DNA of 64,000 nt, taken from contig JAJLRJ010000010.1 of assembly GCA_024195265.1 (NCBI GenBank), positions 31,939,945 to 32,003,944 on the forward strand, given 5' to 3'. Positions 11,785-23,497 of the stretch are shown here, piece by piece; positions within the stretch are counted from its first letter, which is position 1; each line of letters opens with the position of its first letter. Source of the DNA: Dendrophyllia cribrosa (lineage: Eukaryota > Cnidaria > Anthozoa > Scleractinia > Dendrophylliidae). The notes under the pieces are model-generated. The model had not been told where the DNA came from. It searched no databases and saw nothing but the letters and a program-made list of their open reading frames with translations. The translations under genes and the position numbers were made by a program.

Positions 11785-12219
11785 GACCTAACCCCCTTAC
11801 TGAAAACTTGACAAACAGCCATTATCAAGGGCAAAACAAAACAAATACCTAACATAAAAGTGACTTGTGACAAGATCTAAACTGAAAACAAATACAGTGA
11901 CCTTCTAATTTTACACTGACGAACAAATAAAATCTTGTCTCAAAACAGAGAAAAAATCTATAAGACAAAATGTCCATAAATATTCACTGTAAAAACGTTC
12001 CGTAACCTTAAAAGCTCTATTGAAATAAAAAAAAATACTGCCAAAAAGCAATACAGAACAGAAACCAACTGAAAACTCACGTTAGAGTTTCTCTAACTAG
12101 TACTGATTTCGCAATAATAATAGAATTTCTTTCAACGTAAAAAGCCGTGCTCAAAACACATATTCAGTAGACAAAATTCAAAAATAATCACTTAAAATAA
12201 GAGACAAGACACTAACTAG

Positions 12220-12559
12220 GGTTGTGCCTAAATCATACCGTCCAGAAGGACGTCGGACACCTTATTGAGACTTATATAACGTAATGTCGACACTTAGAAT
12301 TTTATTTTCAATAAATTTTTAAGTGTAAAAACGAAAATCTAAAATCCCCACTCAGGATTGAACCTGTGACCTCAGCTAGGCTTAGGCTTACATGGCCTAC
12401 CGTACCTCTGTACCACCTTGCTTCTCGGGTTGCTTAGTCTTAAATTTAACTACATAAACTGCAACCCCCAACCTCAACTGAAAGCTAACCAGATACTCCG
12501 TTATATAAGTCTCAATAAGGTGTCCAATGTCCTTCTGGACGGTATGATTTGGGCTTGAC
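12220..12559. mobile_element. MITE with ~45-bp TIRs and 10-bp TSD
   Basis: AAATCATACCGTCCAGAAGG near the left end pairs with its complement near the right; arms extend about 45 bp to TTATATAACG. The direct repeat CACTAACTAG flanks it at 12210-12219 and 12560-12569. A 9-10-bp duplication points to a Mutator-like family. The interior holds a tRNA-like segment. Confidence 0.7.
12347..12424 (-). pseudogene. tRNA-like sequence inside the MITE
   Basis: The minus strand has an A-box-like TGGTACAGAGGTAC and a B-box-like GGTTCAATCC at tRNA-like spacing. The acceptor stem does not close properly and I cannot assign an anticodon. It is best read as a tRNA-derived segment captured in, or ancestral to, the surrounding element. 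Confidence 0.4.
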
Positions 12560-12639
12560 CACTAACTAGTCTGCAGTGCAGACGTATTTTGTGGCGATCG
12601 AGTGCTTAGTCAGCTTTGTATTTTCTTCGCGTCGTGTCT

Positions 12640-12860
12640 GGGCGCCATCTTGGAATATGAAATTGGAGGAGGATTGGGGAGAGTATAAAATGCGGCCAAC
12701 GGGGTGGGTGTCAGGCACAGACGAAGGAAGGGGGAGGAGAGGGGGAGGGGAAAGAAAAATATTTTTCTCCTTCGCGCCCCGCCCCCTCTACCGCACCCCT
12801 CCCCCCTTCCTTTGACTCGTCCCAACTCCCTACGTTTTGGGAATCCAAGATGGCGGACGA
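12640..12860. repeat. Purine/pyrimidine-rich dispersed repeat
   Basis: A G/A-rich stretch (GGAGAGGGGGAGGGG) is followed by a C-rich stretch, embedded in sequence resembling 24820-25060 (AAAATGCG.CCAA.GGG.TGG..TCAGG). The ORFs on both strands here are low-complexity artefacts. Confidence 0.45.
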
Positions 12861-12964
12861 GCTTACAAACTGAAAGCTACCGAATTTAAATAATTCTTTC
12901 TTCGATACTACGATTCTATGTATGAATTTAAATTGAAACTCTTTCAACTTAATTTCCTTGCAGA

Positions 12965-13335
12965 CCTGTCTCAGTGACTTCTTAATAATCCTACTCCACG
13001 AGTCTTTGCTTAGAGAAAGATTTTACTCCATCGTTTGGGACCAGTTTGGTTCTCTGTCTGGGTTTTATCATTAAGCAATTTATAGAAGTCTCTCGAGAAA
13101 GCCTTACCTAAATTGATCTGTGCAGTGTCATTCAGGAGAAAGACAATATCCCTACTGGTAAAGAAGAATTTGTAAAGGAGTCAGACATTTTGGCTTTGAA
13201 CATTTGGTTGATATCAGTCATGCGTATTCCACCATCTTCTAGGTCTTGATACAAGCCAGATCTTTTTATTTTATTCCTCCAGAGAAATTTGAAAGATTTC
13301 ATTTTCAAAAAGTCCGCAATGATGCTGAATAAAAT
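12965..13335 (-). pseudogene. LINE reverse-transcriptase C-terminal fragment
   Basis: The minus strand reads KSFKFLWRNKIKRSGLYQDL followed by EDGGIRMTDINQMFKAKMSD. This FLW..K....QD.EDGG.RM.DI pattern is typical of the region after the RT domain in L1/Tx1-type LINEs. Further on, after at least one break, comes FYKLLNDKTQTENQTGPKRW. Stops and frame breaks show it is dead. It matches the type of the LINE at 23.5-24.6 kb. Confidence 0.7.
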
Positions 13336-13690
13336 GAAGCTGTGATAGGCCCAAGGTTTTAAGTGTCATGACTATTCCGAATATTGTCAGGTCTCTTGTG
13401 CTCCATAAAGCTGACTCAACCAAACACTCCATTAATTCATTGTAACAGAAAAAGGACTAATTATAACTGAAAACTAAACGTTAAAGCTGAAAAAACCCAG
13501 ACATGTCACGAAATAAAATAAGCCGGAATAGATGAACTGCAACCTGTTCCATCCTTGTAACAACCCTGCACCGTTATTCTGTTTTGCTCTGGAGAATCTT
13601 TTAATTCAATAATTTAGTTGTATATTTGGTGGTATTTGGCAATAAAACATGAAAATCAGGAAAGAGAGTTTGCAATATTTTTGCGGGACA

Positions 13691-14109
13691 CCACAGGTAG
13701 CCCAAGCTATATGTGTCACAGTAACCGTTACGAGCGAAATTATAAGGATTTGTATGAGAAAAAACGGTCCATTCTAGGAGCAAAAAAATACGAACACGAT
13801 TTCAATAAAAATTGCTTACCTTACTTCGCTTGTGTGTTTCCTTGTCTCCTGTGTGGTTTTTGGGGCGATTTAGAGCGTTTCCAGTGAGTTTTATTTCCAT
13901 TGCTTACTAAAACTCACTGGAAACGCTCTAAATCGCCCAAAAACCACACAGGAGACAAGGAAACACACAAGCGAAGTAAGGTAAGCAATTTTTATTGAAA
14001 TCGTGTTCGTATTTTTTAGCTCTCATAATGGACCGTTTTTTCTCATACAAATCCTTATAATTTCGCTCGTAACGGTTACTGTGACACATATAGCTTGGGC
14101 TACCTGTGG
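13691..14109. mobile_element. Near-perfect 419-bp palindrome (foldback element)
   Basis: CCACAGGTAGCCCAAGCTAT at 13691 and its complement ending at 14109 are the outer ends of arms of about 200 bp, separated by roughly 20 unpaired bases near 13900. The two arms differ at only a few positions by eye, so the copy is young or is kept homogeneous. The ORFs on both strands are mirror images of each other and not genes. Confidence 0.85.
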
Positions 14110-14607
14110 GAAAACTGTACCCTTTAACGAACCTTATAACAGACGGATAAAATAACCTAACATCTTCCTTGAGAAATCGTTTCCTAAACTCTGAACCCCT
14201 CCCCCACCCCCTCTCCCCCCCCCCCCCCCCCCCCTCCCTCCCGTGAAAATTTCCCAATGAACCGAGAAAAAACTATTGGGATACCTAACTGAAAACTAAC
14301 AAATAAACCAGCAGAATAATCCACGATTTCCACTGAGTATAACAACTGGCCTGATTTTTCAATTTAAACAAATGTTTTCGTAACCGTAGAGGCTACAATC
14401 GGCGTCAAAATTACTTGAGACACTTGTCTGAAAGTTTTTTTTTTTTTTTTTAAAGTCATACAATAACTTTCTCTGCAAAACGTATCTCCATTCCCCCACC
14501 CGCTATCCAATGTTGTACCGCTGGTCAGGAAGTCTGCGGGCAACCACAAACGCAACTTTGGTTGGGGGGGGGGGGGATGGGGACATTGGGTGCGATATTT
14601 TCCAAAA

Positions 14608-14826
14608 TATTTTCCGAAAAGGGCCTTTCAAAATACATCAAACAGACGCACGTTAAGGCTACATGAAAGGGGTACCATTTTCAATGAAAGGTATATGAAA
14701 GGCTTACCTTTTATGTCAAAAACGGTATATAAAAGGGTAAGGGTTTGGACCTTGGGGCGGAGCATCCCCGTACAAAACTTTGTTGAATACCCCCCCCCCC
14801 CCTTCCCCCCCCCCCCTCCCCCGGGG
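14608..14826. mobile_element. G-tract repeat, family A copy 2
   Basis: GCCTTTCAAAATACATCAAA, AGGTATATGAAAGG repeats, CTTGGGGCGGAGCATCCCCG and ACTTTGTTGA followed by C runs match the copies at 1700-2035 (inverted) and 25176-25639. Non-coding. Confidence 0.6.
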
Positions 14827-14829
14827 CTC

Positions 14830-15430
14830 TCTGTTCGTCGCTTTAACCCTAAGCAGGCAAAATTTAACAGAAAGGAGGACCAAAATTACACGGTATAGCA
14901 TAACACATACTGATAACTGTAAATTGTAGTCCCTAATATGACATAAATCGGACCCTAAGACAAACCGCGTCCCATGATATTCACTGAGATATTCCCTAAA
15001 TTGAAAACAGCAAAAGAAACCCTTCTAGTCAATTTCCTATGAGAAAAAAAAACTAAAAACGTTGACTGAAAACTGAAAAACCATGTTGAATTACATGACC
15101 TAACGGCTTTTACTGAGAGGTCGTTTTAAAACATTAAAATCCAGTCTTCACTGAAAAATTGACATGTTAAATAGGCAAAATGGCTTATAATTTTGACTGA
15201 AAACTCAACACGAAGTACGATTTTCACGAATAAATTGTTCCATAAATGAATTCCTTGTTGACTTTTTACATTGTACGTCTGGTATTGTTAGGGCAAAAAC
15301 AGCATTGCATCAATAAGAAAACTAGGTCCGCAATGAGTACATGTGTCTACCCGAACGGTTATACCTGTTAATTTGTTTGGTTTATTCTAGACAATTCTCA
15401 AGCATGGAGCATTCTTCGGACGTTTTTTTT
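14830..15430. other. No recognised gene
   Basis: AT-rich sequence with several ACTGAAAAC words (for example near 15070 and 15195). Nothing codes. Confidence 0.35.
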
Positions 15431-15435
15431 TTTAC

Positions 15436-15845
15436 AGCCATAGGTATGCTTGAGAGCAGTAAATGGCCTGATATATTTCCACTTGGAAAATGAGTCTTAT
15501 CTACTCCCATTTACTCTTGATGAAAACCGTGAAACAAATTTTTGCCATGGCCAATTCGACTCGATTTTAACGTCCTGGCTAACGAGATACTATGGACGAC
15601 ATGAAGACGGTCAAATGTTATTATACAGCGGGGCCTGTTTGTGGAACAACTTGCCCCAAGATTTAAAAAGCGTTTGTTCTATTGGGCAGTTTAAACGGGG
15701 TATTAAGAAAGTATCTGAGATATCGGATTCCCACACGGCAATCATGTAAAGCAGTTGTACAAGTTTTAATTTTTAATTATTAACTTAACTGATGATTCTC
15801 CGTGTTTAAATAAAGATTTACATTTACATTTACATACATTTACAT
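15436..15845 (+). pseudogene. LINE 3' end (CR1/L2-like)
   Basis: The frame ending at 15749 contains GACLWNNLPQDLKSVCSIGQ followed by FKRGIKKV. This is the W.LP..(I/L)K...S...FK..(I/L)K terminal signature of CR1/L2-type LINE ORF2. It is followed by a short 3' UTR and a tail of TTTACA repeats (about 15815-15845), as in that class. The element is heavily 5'-truncated. Confidence 0.7.
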
Positions 15846-15849
15846 TCTA

Positions 15850-16333
15850 CTTTAACTTTAGCCCTTAAAGTTAAAATTGCCTAACTGTTCCCTGGATTTT
15901 TATATAGTTTTCTTTTCCTGTTAACGAGAAATGTATGGATGAAATAATGCAGTTATTCGATTTGGGTTTCATTCTCTTTATTCTATCATATATCAATTGG
16001 CACTGGAATTTGTTCGTTAAACCGCACGGCCAAGTTTTGTTATATCTGTGTTGCACTGTATCTCGACTGGACTAAGAAAATTGTGTTTGAATTTGGCGAC
16101 GATAAAAAAAAATAAGAAAGGTAATCTTTGAGCTGCGCTTAAAGTAAAACTAGTTTCTCTACCTCTTTCTTTGTCTAAGTTGGTTGTCTTTCTTCCTTGC
16201 TTGCTTGCTTGCTTGATTCTGACATTTATAGTTTCCTTGTATCCTGCATAGAAATAAAACCAAATATATCAATGAATGCCATCACGTTTTGGATATCAAA
16301 AAGGTAGACACGAAATATGTTTTATCGACTGAA
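15850..16333. other. No recognised gene
   Basis: Contains a short CTTG repeat near 16200. No coding or RNA feature is supported. Confidence 0.35.
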
Positions 16334-16337
16334 TTAA

Positions 16338-18274
16338 AGTGCCTATGAAATGAATTTTTTTTCTTCGTTTTTCATTAGTTTATTATGTCCAAAGAACGAA
16401 AACAATAATCATTTCCCGAGGAAAAGAAAGAAAATCGGTTTTTTAGCCCCTCGAAGATGCGTCACTTCGGTTGAAAAGTGGCTCCAATTTTTGGAGAGCC
16501 TGGGGGCCAGTGGGCGTGCGTGATGACGTAAATTACGTAAATAGTATGACACATTGGTTTGTTTACGCTATAATTCCCTTGGAATCCTTTAGCGTGATGG
16601 TCATTTTGCCAACGTTTTTGGCTGTACAAATGTCAGACAGCACCTAATTTGTTTCTTTACAGTCCTCTGAAGGTGAAGAGGATCAGTTTCGGATCACTCT
16701 TGATGAACTGAAATGATCGTGTCCACTGTAGTTTTGCCGTAGCGAGACGAACCGACTGTGCCGCTTGAGCGAAGAAAGTGAACATGAAGAAGACGGACTT
16801 TGATCATTTAGATTATTGAACGTGAAAGGTATACATTTCAGTAGCACAGCGTCTCAGTGGTTCGCCAGTTGAGTTGTAAGCTTATTGAACGCAGAGGCGT
16901 TTTTGTTATTTCTTTTTAGTGGCTCGTTGACTAGCGTTTATCGAACGCGAACGATATATTTGTAGTACAAACAATCATGATATTAGCGCATTAGCGACTC
17001 GGCCGGTCTTCTCTGAAGTTCATTGATCGCGCGTGGAGGTTATGAACTTATTTTATCGGCTTGGCAATTCGCTCGTCTACTTAAAGTTCTTTTTTCAATG
17101 CGAAGGATATGTCTTGGCGGCTTGCTAGTTGAAAGTTTCTAAATTATACTGATATGTTATAGCATAACATAACATAACATAACATATTTTATTTGCATTC
17201 CCATATAACATTAATGGTTATGCATATCCGAGGTGGTGTTTTTCAGGCGGCTTGCTGAATTGAATGTAAATGGTGTATTTTTAGCGGCAAGGTGCCTTGA
17301 TAGCGTATTTTTTTATTTATTTATTCAAAATGTTTGAACTCAAGTATATACGTAATAATTATGCTTCTTAGTTCAGTGTCTTGCCAGCAATTGATCGTTT
17401 CTGGAAATTTTAACCACTTGGCGGCTTGTAAGTGAGTTCAAAGTATCGTGTTTACATTTATGTCTGATTTATATTTCATTGTATAAAAATTGATCTGATC
17501 GAACACGCAATGATTCAGCGATGTGTTTTGTTTCGAATAGCATTTGTACGTGTAGATTTTTGATAGATGTTCCGTAGAATAGACGCCTTCCAGTGAACAC
17601 TTGCGCAGCACTTTGAATTTTTTAATTCGGAATACCGTATAAACATTTATATTACTCGCCAGTCAGTGCCGATCGAGTCAGTATATTTTTGTAGGCCTCA
17701 CTGACTTCGACAGCTCTCCAGTCGAGCCGAGGTTTGAAGGAACTTCCAAACAGGATATGGATAGGAAATTGATTAAACGGCCTCACCGGCCGGAATGTTA
17801 TTTTCTTTTGCAAAATAATATTAATCTTAACAATAAGCGCTTTCATTGAAAACAACATCGCTTGACGTACCCTTTCCGATGTCGACGAACAAATTTCGTG
17901 TATTTCGCCGGCCTATTTTCCTCTGGAGCAAAATAAAGCTTTGTTACACCCTCTGTTATCGAAGAATTCTAATATCTCGTATGTTTGAGGCCGCTCGCCA
18001 CATAATATTGGTCCACCTCTAGCGAAGTCTCTTGTCAGCGCTCTTGTTCTCTATATTCCCGCAGCAGTTTGTACAACTATTTACGTCACAGTGTAATATG
18101 ACACTGGTTTTGGCCGCGCACAAATTGGAGCCACTTTTTAGCGCCAACAACCTAACTTTGAGACCATAAAAAAAGCATTTCGCATCGTCCCTAACACTTT
18201 AAACCTTTTATTCCAAGGTCTAAAAAGGTGAAACTTTCGATACATCAAAAAATAAATTTCATTTCATAGGCACT
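16338..18274. mobile_element. TTAA-flanked 1.9-kb non-autonomous element
   Basis: AGTGCCTATGAAATGAA at the left is inverted at the right end (GGCACT at 18269-18274), and TTAA flanks both sides (16334-16337, 18275-18278). Further inverted blocks lie inside each end, such as AGTGGCTCCAATTTTTGGAG and GGAGCCACTTTT. TTAA targets are the piggyBac hallmark. No transposase frame is visible. The middle (16840-17430) holds degenerate repeats built on GGC(T/G)(C/T)G(C/T)... TTGAACGC words. Confidence 0.75.
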
Positions 18275-18400
18275 TTAAAAAAGTAAAAAGATTCAAAAGT
18301 TGACGTTTCGAGCGCTAGCCCTCCGTCAGAGCGAATCGCAAAGGCTGACGCTTCATGAATGGAATGAAATAGAAAGCGAATGACGAATGGCCAGCGCTCG

Positions 18401-18722
18401 ACCCGTCCACGCGTACACGTTTATGTTCGTAAACGCATAAGTTTTTCATGCGTTTAGGCCTCCCGTCCACACGTAAATGATAAAAACGGTCACCCTAATC
18501 GGATATTTTCGAAAATGCTCTCCAAAGTGGATATTTTCGAAAACACTGTTTACCCGTTTACGTGTGGACAGCGTAAACGGATATTTTCGTAAACGCTGAC
18601 GTAGATACAACTTAGCTACGCATGCTCAATGCAGACTTTTAGCGTTTATGTGTGGACAGGAGGCCTAAACGCATAAAAACTTATGCGTTTACGAACGTAA
18701 ACGTATGCGTGTGAACAGGGCC
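18401..18722. mobile_element. MITE with ~75-bp inverted ends
   Basis: CCCGTCCACGCGTACACG at the left pairs with CGTATGCGTGTGAACAGGG at the right. The arms share AACGCATAAGTTTTTCATGCG-like sequence. The centre has GGATATTTTCG repeats. Non-coding. Confidence 0.7.
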
Positions 18723-18750
18723 TGAATCTCCTTCCAGTGGCTAATTTACC

Positions 18751-18990
18751 TTAGTATATACTGAAACAGTGGATAACATTGTTGGCGCGCTCTGATTGGC
18801 TACTGAAACTCGGAATAGCAAGTGCTATTCACCTCCCAGCAATTTGCGCGCGAAAATTGTAATCGTTGACAGGAATAAATGAGTTAAAAAGCATCATTTT
18901 CGTTATATTATCTCGCTGTTTCTCACTGCTTCGCGGCTCGGTAAAAATATCCACCACTACCCACCTCCACTTCGGTGAATAGTTGTTAAT
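18751..18990. mobile_element. Inverted-repeat element, copy b
   Basis: This is the reverse-oriented relative of 1155-1455: TTAGTATATACTGAAACAGT at the start, CGCGCTCTGATTGGCTACTG inside and CGGTGAATAGTTGTTAATTA at the end. Confidence 0.65.
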
Positions 18991-19033
18991 TATCAACTCA
19001 GTTTTCATTCTTTTTTCTAATCCCCCGCTACAG

Positions 19034-19168
19034 AAGTTACGAAAGATATCTATTAAAGCTTATCAATCAACTCACCTCTTTAAACATTATCATGTCGAAG
19101 TTGATGGAAGCTCTGCTATGATTTCTCATCATCAGTCTGTGTTGAACCTAAAAAAGGAAAACTATCAT
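19034..19168 (+). CDS. Isolated candidate exon, unknown protein
   Basis: A pyrimidine-rich CCCCCGCTACAG acceptor is followed by 135 bp that is open in frame 0 (KLRKISIKAYQSTHLFKHYH at the start, NLKKENYH at the end). It finishes at a strong GTAAGTAT donor. Both ends are phase 0. I cannot find partner exons on the plus strand within reach and do not recognise the sequence. It may be an exon of a gene with very long introns or a chance combination. Confidence 0.35.
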
Positions 19169-19747
19169 GTAAGTATACGTATTCGCTGGGTAATGTGTCT
19201 ATCTAACTAAAGGATCGCAGGACGGAAGTTAATGAAACGGGGCTGAAGCCTCCACCCACACCCTCCCTAGCTGGTCCAAATTTCTTTAAAGGAGATTTGA
19301 TGTCTTAAAAACTTATTTACTGAGACAAAAGATAAGGTCTTTTTTTATCCGATTTTTTCCAGACTACGATTAGTTTCAATTATTTCTTCCGGGGATAGTC
19401 GCGAGAACGAAACACCCGAGCGAATCCCGTCTACTCGTTGGAGATGATTTCAGGCGGAGAGTTGTCGCCTATTTTTTCCGCACGGAAAGTCGCGCGAGTG
19501 AAACACGCGGGTGAGTCACGTCTCCTGGTGACAAACGATATTTTCGCGCTTTCGCGTATTTTGAAATTGTAAATATCTGTATATGTATCGTAAGTAACAC
19601 ATTGTATGGCTATCACATGTAATTGACCTATTTGTAACATATTTGTAATCTACTTGTAACATATTGTACTCCTCGATAAAAATTATATATATTAAAAAAC
19701 AACTATGCGTTGTCTTTTTAGACACGAACCCATAAATGAAATCTCAC

Positions 19748-20866
19748 CTCCTGAAACGATTCATGATGAGGTTAATGATGTCTGCCACATTCTTCCATTC
19801 CGCGTCCGTCTGACATTTACCTGGAGAGAGAGAGAAAGAGATAAATTATTATGATGATGAGTTATGTCGGTTATAAGCGCTCTTACGATTAGTCGCTAAT
19901 TAGAGACTACGCCTAATCAACATTTATGGCGGCGCTTATGATTAAGACTGTCGCTAGTCATACAAGGACCAGTGGAGGATCTAGGGGAGCCGCACCCCCA
20001 CCCCCACCCCCACCCCCACCCCCACCCCACGCCCCTCTTATTTGTAAAACAATAAGACCCTGGGGGACGGAAATTGTTTTCAGTCTCTGACATTTTCAAT
20101 CCGCAACTCCCCTCCCCCACCCCCCTCCCGACCACTGAGAATAGACTTGCACTGATACGAAGCAATATTGCAAAAGAAGTGGTTATTCTTATCATACATA
20201 CGTACCTTATGAATTGTGTGCGTAAAGACAGATTACCAGGTAAAAGACCATGTCTCGGTTGTTCCAACGCGCTATTCCTCCAGTCAACCAAACTTGCGAG
20301 GACACCTAAATGAACGGCGCAAAGGGGAAATAATTATGGGCATTAAACTTAAAAAATAAGCTCATGCTGACCCTGTGAGCTTAAAGCCACACAAAAATTG
20401 AGTAGAAGTAACTTTAATAAACAAACTGCAATTAATGTTGTCAAACTTTACAAGGACAACACATCAGATACTGTGAACCAGACAGATAAAATTGCTGTAT
20501 ATCGCGTCAGTCTGTGTGTATCTCAAACTGTGTGCGACGGTAATATTAGTATTAAATGCATGATTACTGTAAGAGGCAATTGTTAAATTTGGCGGCTGAA
20601 ATTTTAGTTGCGGACTAACAAAGTAGGATATTAATAGTGTTGAGTGTAAACTGAACCACCAAACCGTTTGCTTGAAAACAACCCTCAATAAATGCTGCAA
20701 GGAAGCGATATAACAATATCATATTTTTCTCACCTAAAGTGCGTACGTAGTTGTAGAAGAAGTTACCGTCATTCATCCACGTGTTGACAAAATAGATCTT
20801 CGCTGCAGAAAATGTTCTGGTCTGCATACTGGGGCAGATGACTTTGTTCCTCATCTCAAACAACAT
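19748..20866 (-). CDS. Two linked candidate exons, unknown protein
   Basis: On the minus strand, the first piece (about 20734-20854 or to 20866) reads NKVICPSMQTRTFSAAKIYF and then VNTWMNDGNFFYNYVRTL, ending at a GTGAGA donor in phase 1. The second (19748-19820) has a CTCTCTCCAG acceptor in matching phase 1. It reads GKCQTDAEWKNVADIINLIM and ends at AGG-AG followed by GTGAGA. The matched phases and the ordinary amino-acid composition argue for a real gene. The 5' end and downstream exons are not identified. I do not recognise the family. Confidence 0.5.
19992..20030. repeat. (ACCCCC)n microsatellite
   Basis: About six repeats of ACCCCC. The frames crossing it are low-complexity artefacts. 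Confidence 0.9.
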
Positions 20867-21368
20867 TAAAGTTATTAAATTTTCGTTTGCAATCTAGAAT
20901 TATCAGTCAACATGAATATAACTCCTTCAACCTCCTTCGCTTTCCTCGTGGTGAAGGTGCGAAGAAAAAAATGAATAATTAACTGTTAATTTATCTTGAA
21001 TTTGAAATTCAAATAGGAATAAATATTAAAAAAAAATTTCAAAGCCAGACAGTTGGCGGATCTGTAGAGTAAAATTCGGACCGCTCAGGGAACCATCGTA
21101 AAAAAAAATCATTATAAGATGCGAATTAATTGGAGATGGATTTGAAGCTGTCGTAAGCGACCACCTCGTGGATTTGGAACTGATGTGGTTGTAACTAGCT
21201 TGCTGCTTAAACATAACCATTTACTGTTAACAGACGAACGAATTTGATTAAGTTTTATTCCATACTGCTGATCCTGATCTACACCAAGATCCGGCTTCAC
21301 TTCGCCGTGCTGTTTGTCCAAGTGGTCCTTGCTTTATTTTAGAACGAATTTGAATTTTACAGTTATAC

Positions 21369-21789
21369 CCCGGGAGGTACTCTGTCTATGTTTGGGTGGG
21401 GGTGTGCCGCTGTGACTCTGAAACCCTTACCCCCTATACCAGACCATGTTCAGCTGATTTTGCAACCCTATACTAGACTAAACTCCGAAAATCCCTTCCC
21501 TATCCCAGGCTTACTATTTTTAGAACTGTATTACTATTAGTGTTTTTAATGGAAACCAGCTGTTAGCAATGTTGCCGCGATGATTTATTTCCGTTTAGGG
21601 AAGCCTCTTTTTCTTCCGAGTTTTAATTCCTATTCTAGACTTAATTCTTCATACCACTGATCAGTTCCCGGCAAATGATACCCTACTCTAGATCAAGACT
21701 CTCTAATTTCTATACCCTATCCCAGACTAAACTGCTTGAAAACCATACCCTTCGCAGCGGCATACCCCCCCCCCCCCCCCCCCCCGCTG
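21369..21789. mobile_element. G-tract element, family B copy 3, 8-bp TSD
   Basis: CCCGGGAGGTACTC at the left and a long C run at the right. Exact 8-bp flanks AGTTATAC at 21361-21368 and 21790-21797. The interior has CCCTATACCAGAC-type repeats shared with copy 2. Non-coding. Confidence 0.75.
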
Positions 21790-21799
21790 AGTTATACTC

Positions 21800-23497
21800 C
21801 TGAATAAATTAAACTGATCAAAAGCCTTGATAAACAGAATTGATGTCAGCAAGAAACTTTGTAATGTCCTGAGTTGTATTTCTATTTTCAAAGCAAACAA
21901 TACAAACCTTCTATTGACACAAATTTGAGATACTCCGCTAAAAGTACTTTGTTCCAGTTGTGTTCACATTTATGTCCAAAACAGATATATGCGCTGTTCG
22001 TTTAATTTATCATTTTTCGATCAAAATTGCCTTAATTCCAAAGTATTTGTTATTTAAAGCACCCGAGACTTTACAAAAACAGTTAAGAAAGTTAAGACTG
22101 AAAGATAAATGAATTGGCATTTTCTCATGCTTGCGGACATAGATATTTCCCTTAACGTAAAATCAAGACTGGTTAAACATCCTTCAAAAGGAATAAAATG
22201 CATTCCGCAAAGAATGGACAAAACGTATATCTTAACACAATGTAGGGTACTTGACATATAGGAACTACAGAATTGTAGAGCACTTTTAATATAAAAGAAA
22301 TCCTTTCCACGGATGGCCTCCTTAACTTTACACTTGAAGTCCGCTGAATCCTCATCTAGGATGGTGGTGTTATTCCACTGCTACACAGAGTGCCGTTAAA
22401 GAACCAACATCTCCATGGAAATTTTGTCCTATTTAAAATGTATCATCCGAAATAGAATCAATATTGCTGCTAAATAATAATAATAATAATAATAATAATA
22501 AACTTTATGTAAGTGTCAGAGTATTTAGCTTACTAGCTAATTGTGGACACTACATACGTAAAAATAAATATAAGTTATGCTAAGATGGGTTTAAAATTTA
22601 CAATTGTTCTCTATCTAAAATTTTTACATTTAAAACGTGACATAAAATAATCGATCAATATACAAAGCCATTAAGAAGATGAATTAACTTACGCTAAGAT
22701 AGGTTTACAATTGATATTGAGGAACAGGTGGTAAAATGGAACTGATATGCCATGTTTCAAAAGGGAACGTGCCATGTTGCAAAAGGAAACATGGCATGCT
22801 GCAAAAGGGATGAAGTCGAACATGCAGAGAGCGTTTTCCAAAATTATCTCTTGATGACAAGAAATTCGGTCTTATGTAAAATAGGAGATGACATCATTAC
22901 GTTGCTATGGCAACTTCGATTTCGATTTCACTAGTGAGCTGTAGCAATCGATTTTCCGTTAGATTGTTTATGGTGGTACACAAGTTTCTCAAAGTTGAAA
23001 GGTATCGTCACTCAAAAACCCAATCGAGCCACCTTAAGCTTAACGGTTTCTCCGTGAAAGCACTCAAAACTCCCGGGAATCAATACTGCAATGGGTTGAG
23101 ACGCCACGAGTTCAAACTGTGTACAGCTTCTTGTTGTTTAGTTTTCGTCTTTCGTTTGTTACACTTAGTATAGAACTGCAGATGTATCAGTCTTTATAGA
23201 ATGAAATGAAAAAATGATCGTTTTTTTTGTGTCTTGTGTGTTTGTTACCTGAACTGATGAAGTTACGTGTGTGTTAATGAAGTGATTTCGATCCCTTCTC
23301 GCGTGCCATGTTGACTATTTTTACTATTTAAAACATCCAAATAAGGTTTCTATGAGCGAACATTTGTTTGATACTTATCACTTTTGCAAGATAAAGACCA
23401 TTAAAATATTAATTAACATATCGTTTGCAGTCACTGTATTAGGAAGCTCAAGCTGTGATGCAGAGTTGTAGAACATTGCAAAATGGATTGGTTCGAT
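21800..23497. other. No recognised gene; (TAA)n at 22471-22501
   Basis: Contains a (TAA) run of about ten units and a short repeat of GCCATGTTGCAAAAGG near 22760-22800. The ORFs on either strand show no domain or splice support. Confidence 0.4.

Noticed and set aside
12576..12947. Several overlapping ORFs on both strands
   Set aside because: Low-complexity Gly/Arg and Pro/Ser frames over a purine/pyrimidine-rich repeat.
13618..14257. Paired ORFs containing the same peptide on opposite strands
   Set aside because: They are mirror images produced by the palindrome at 13691-14109.
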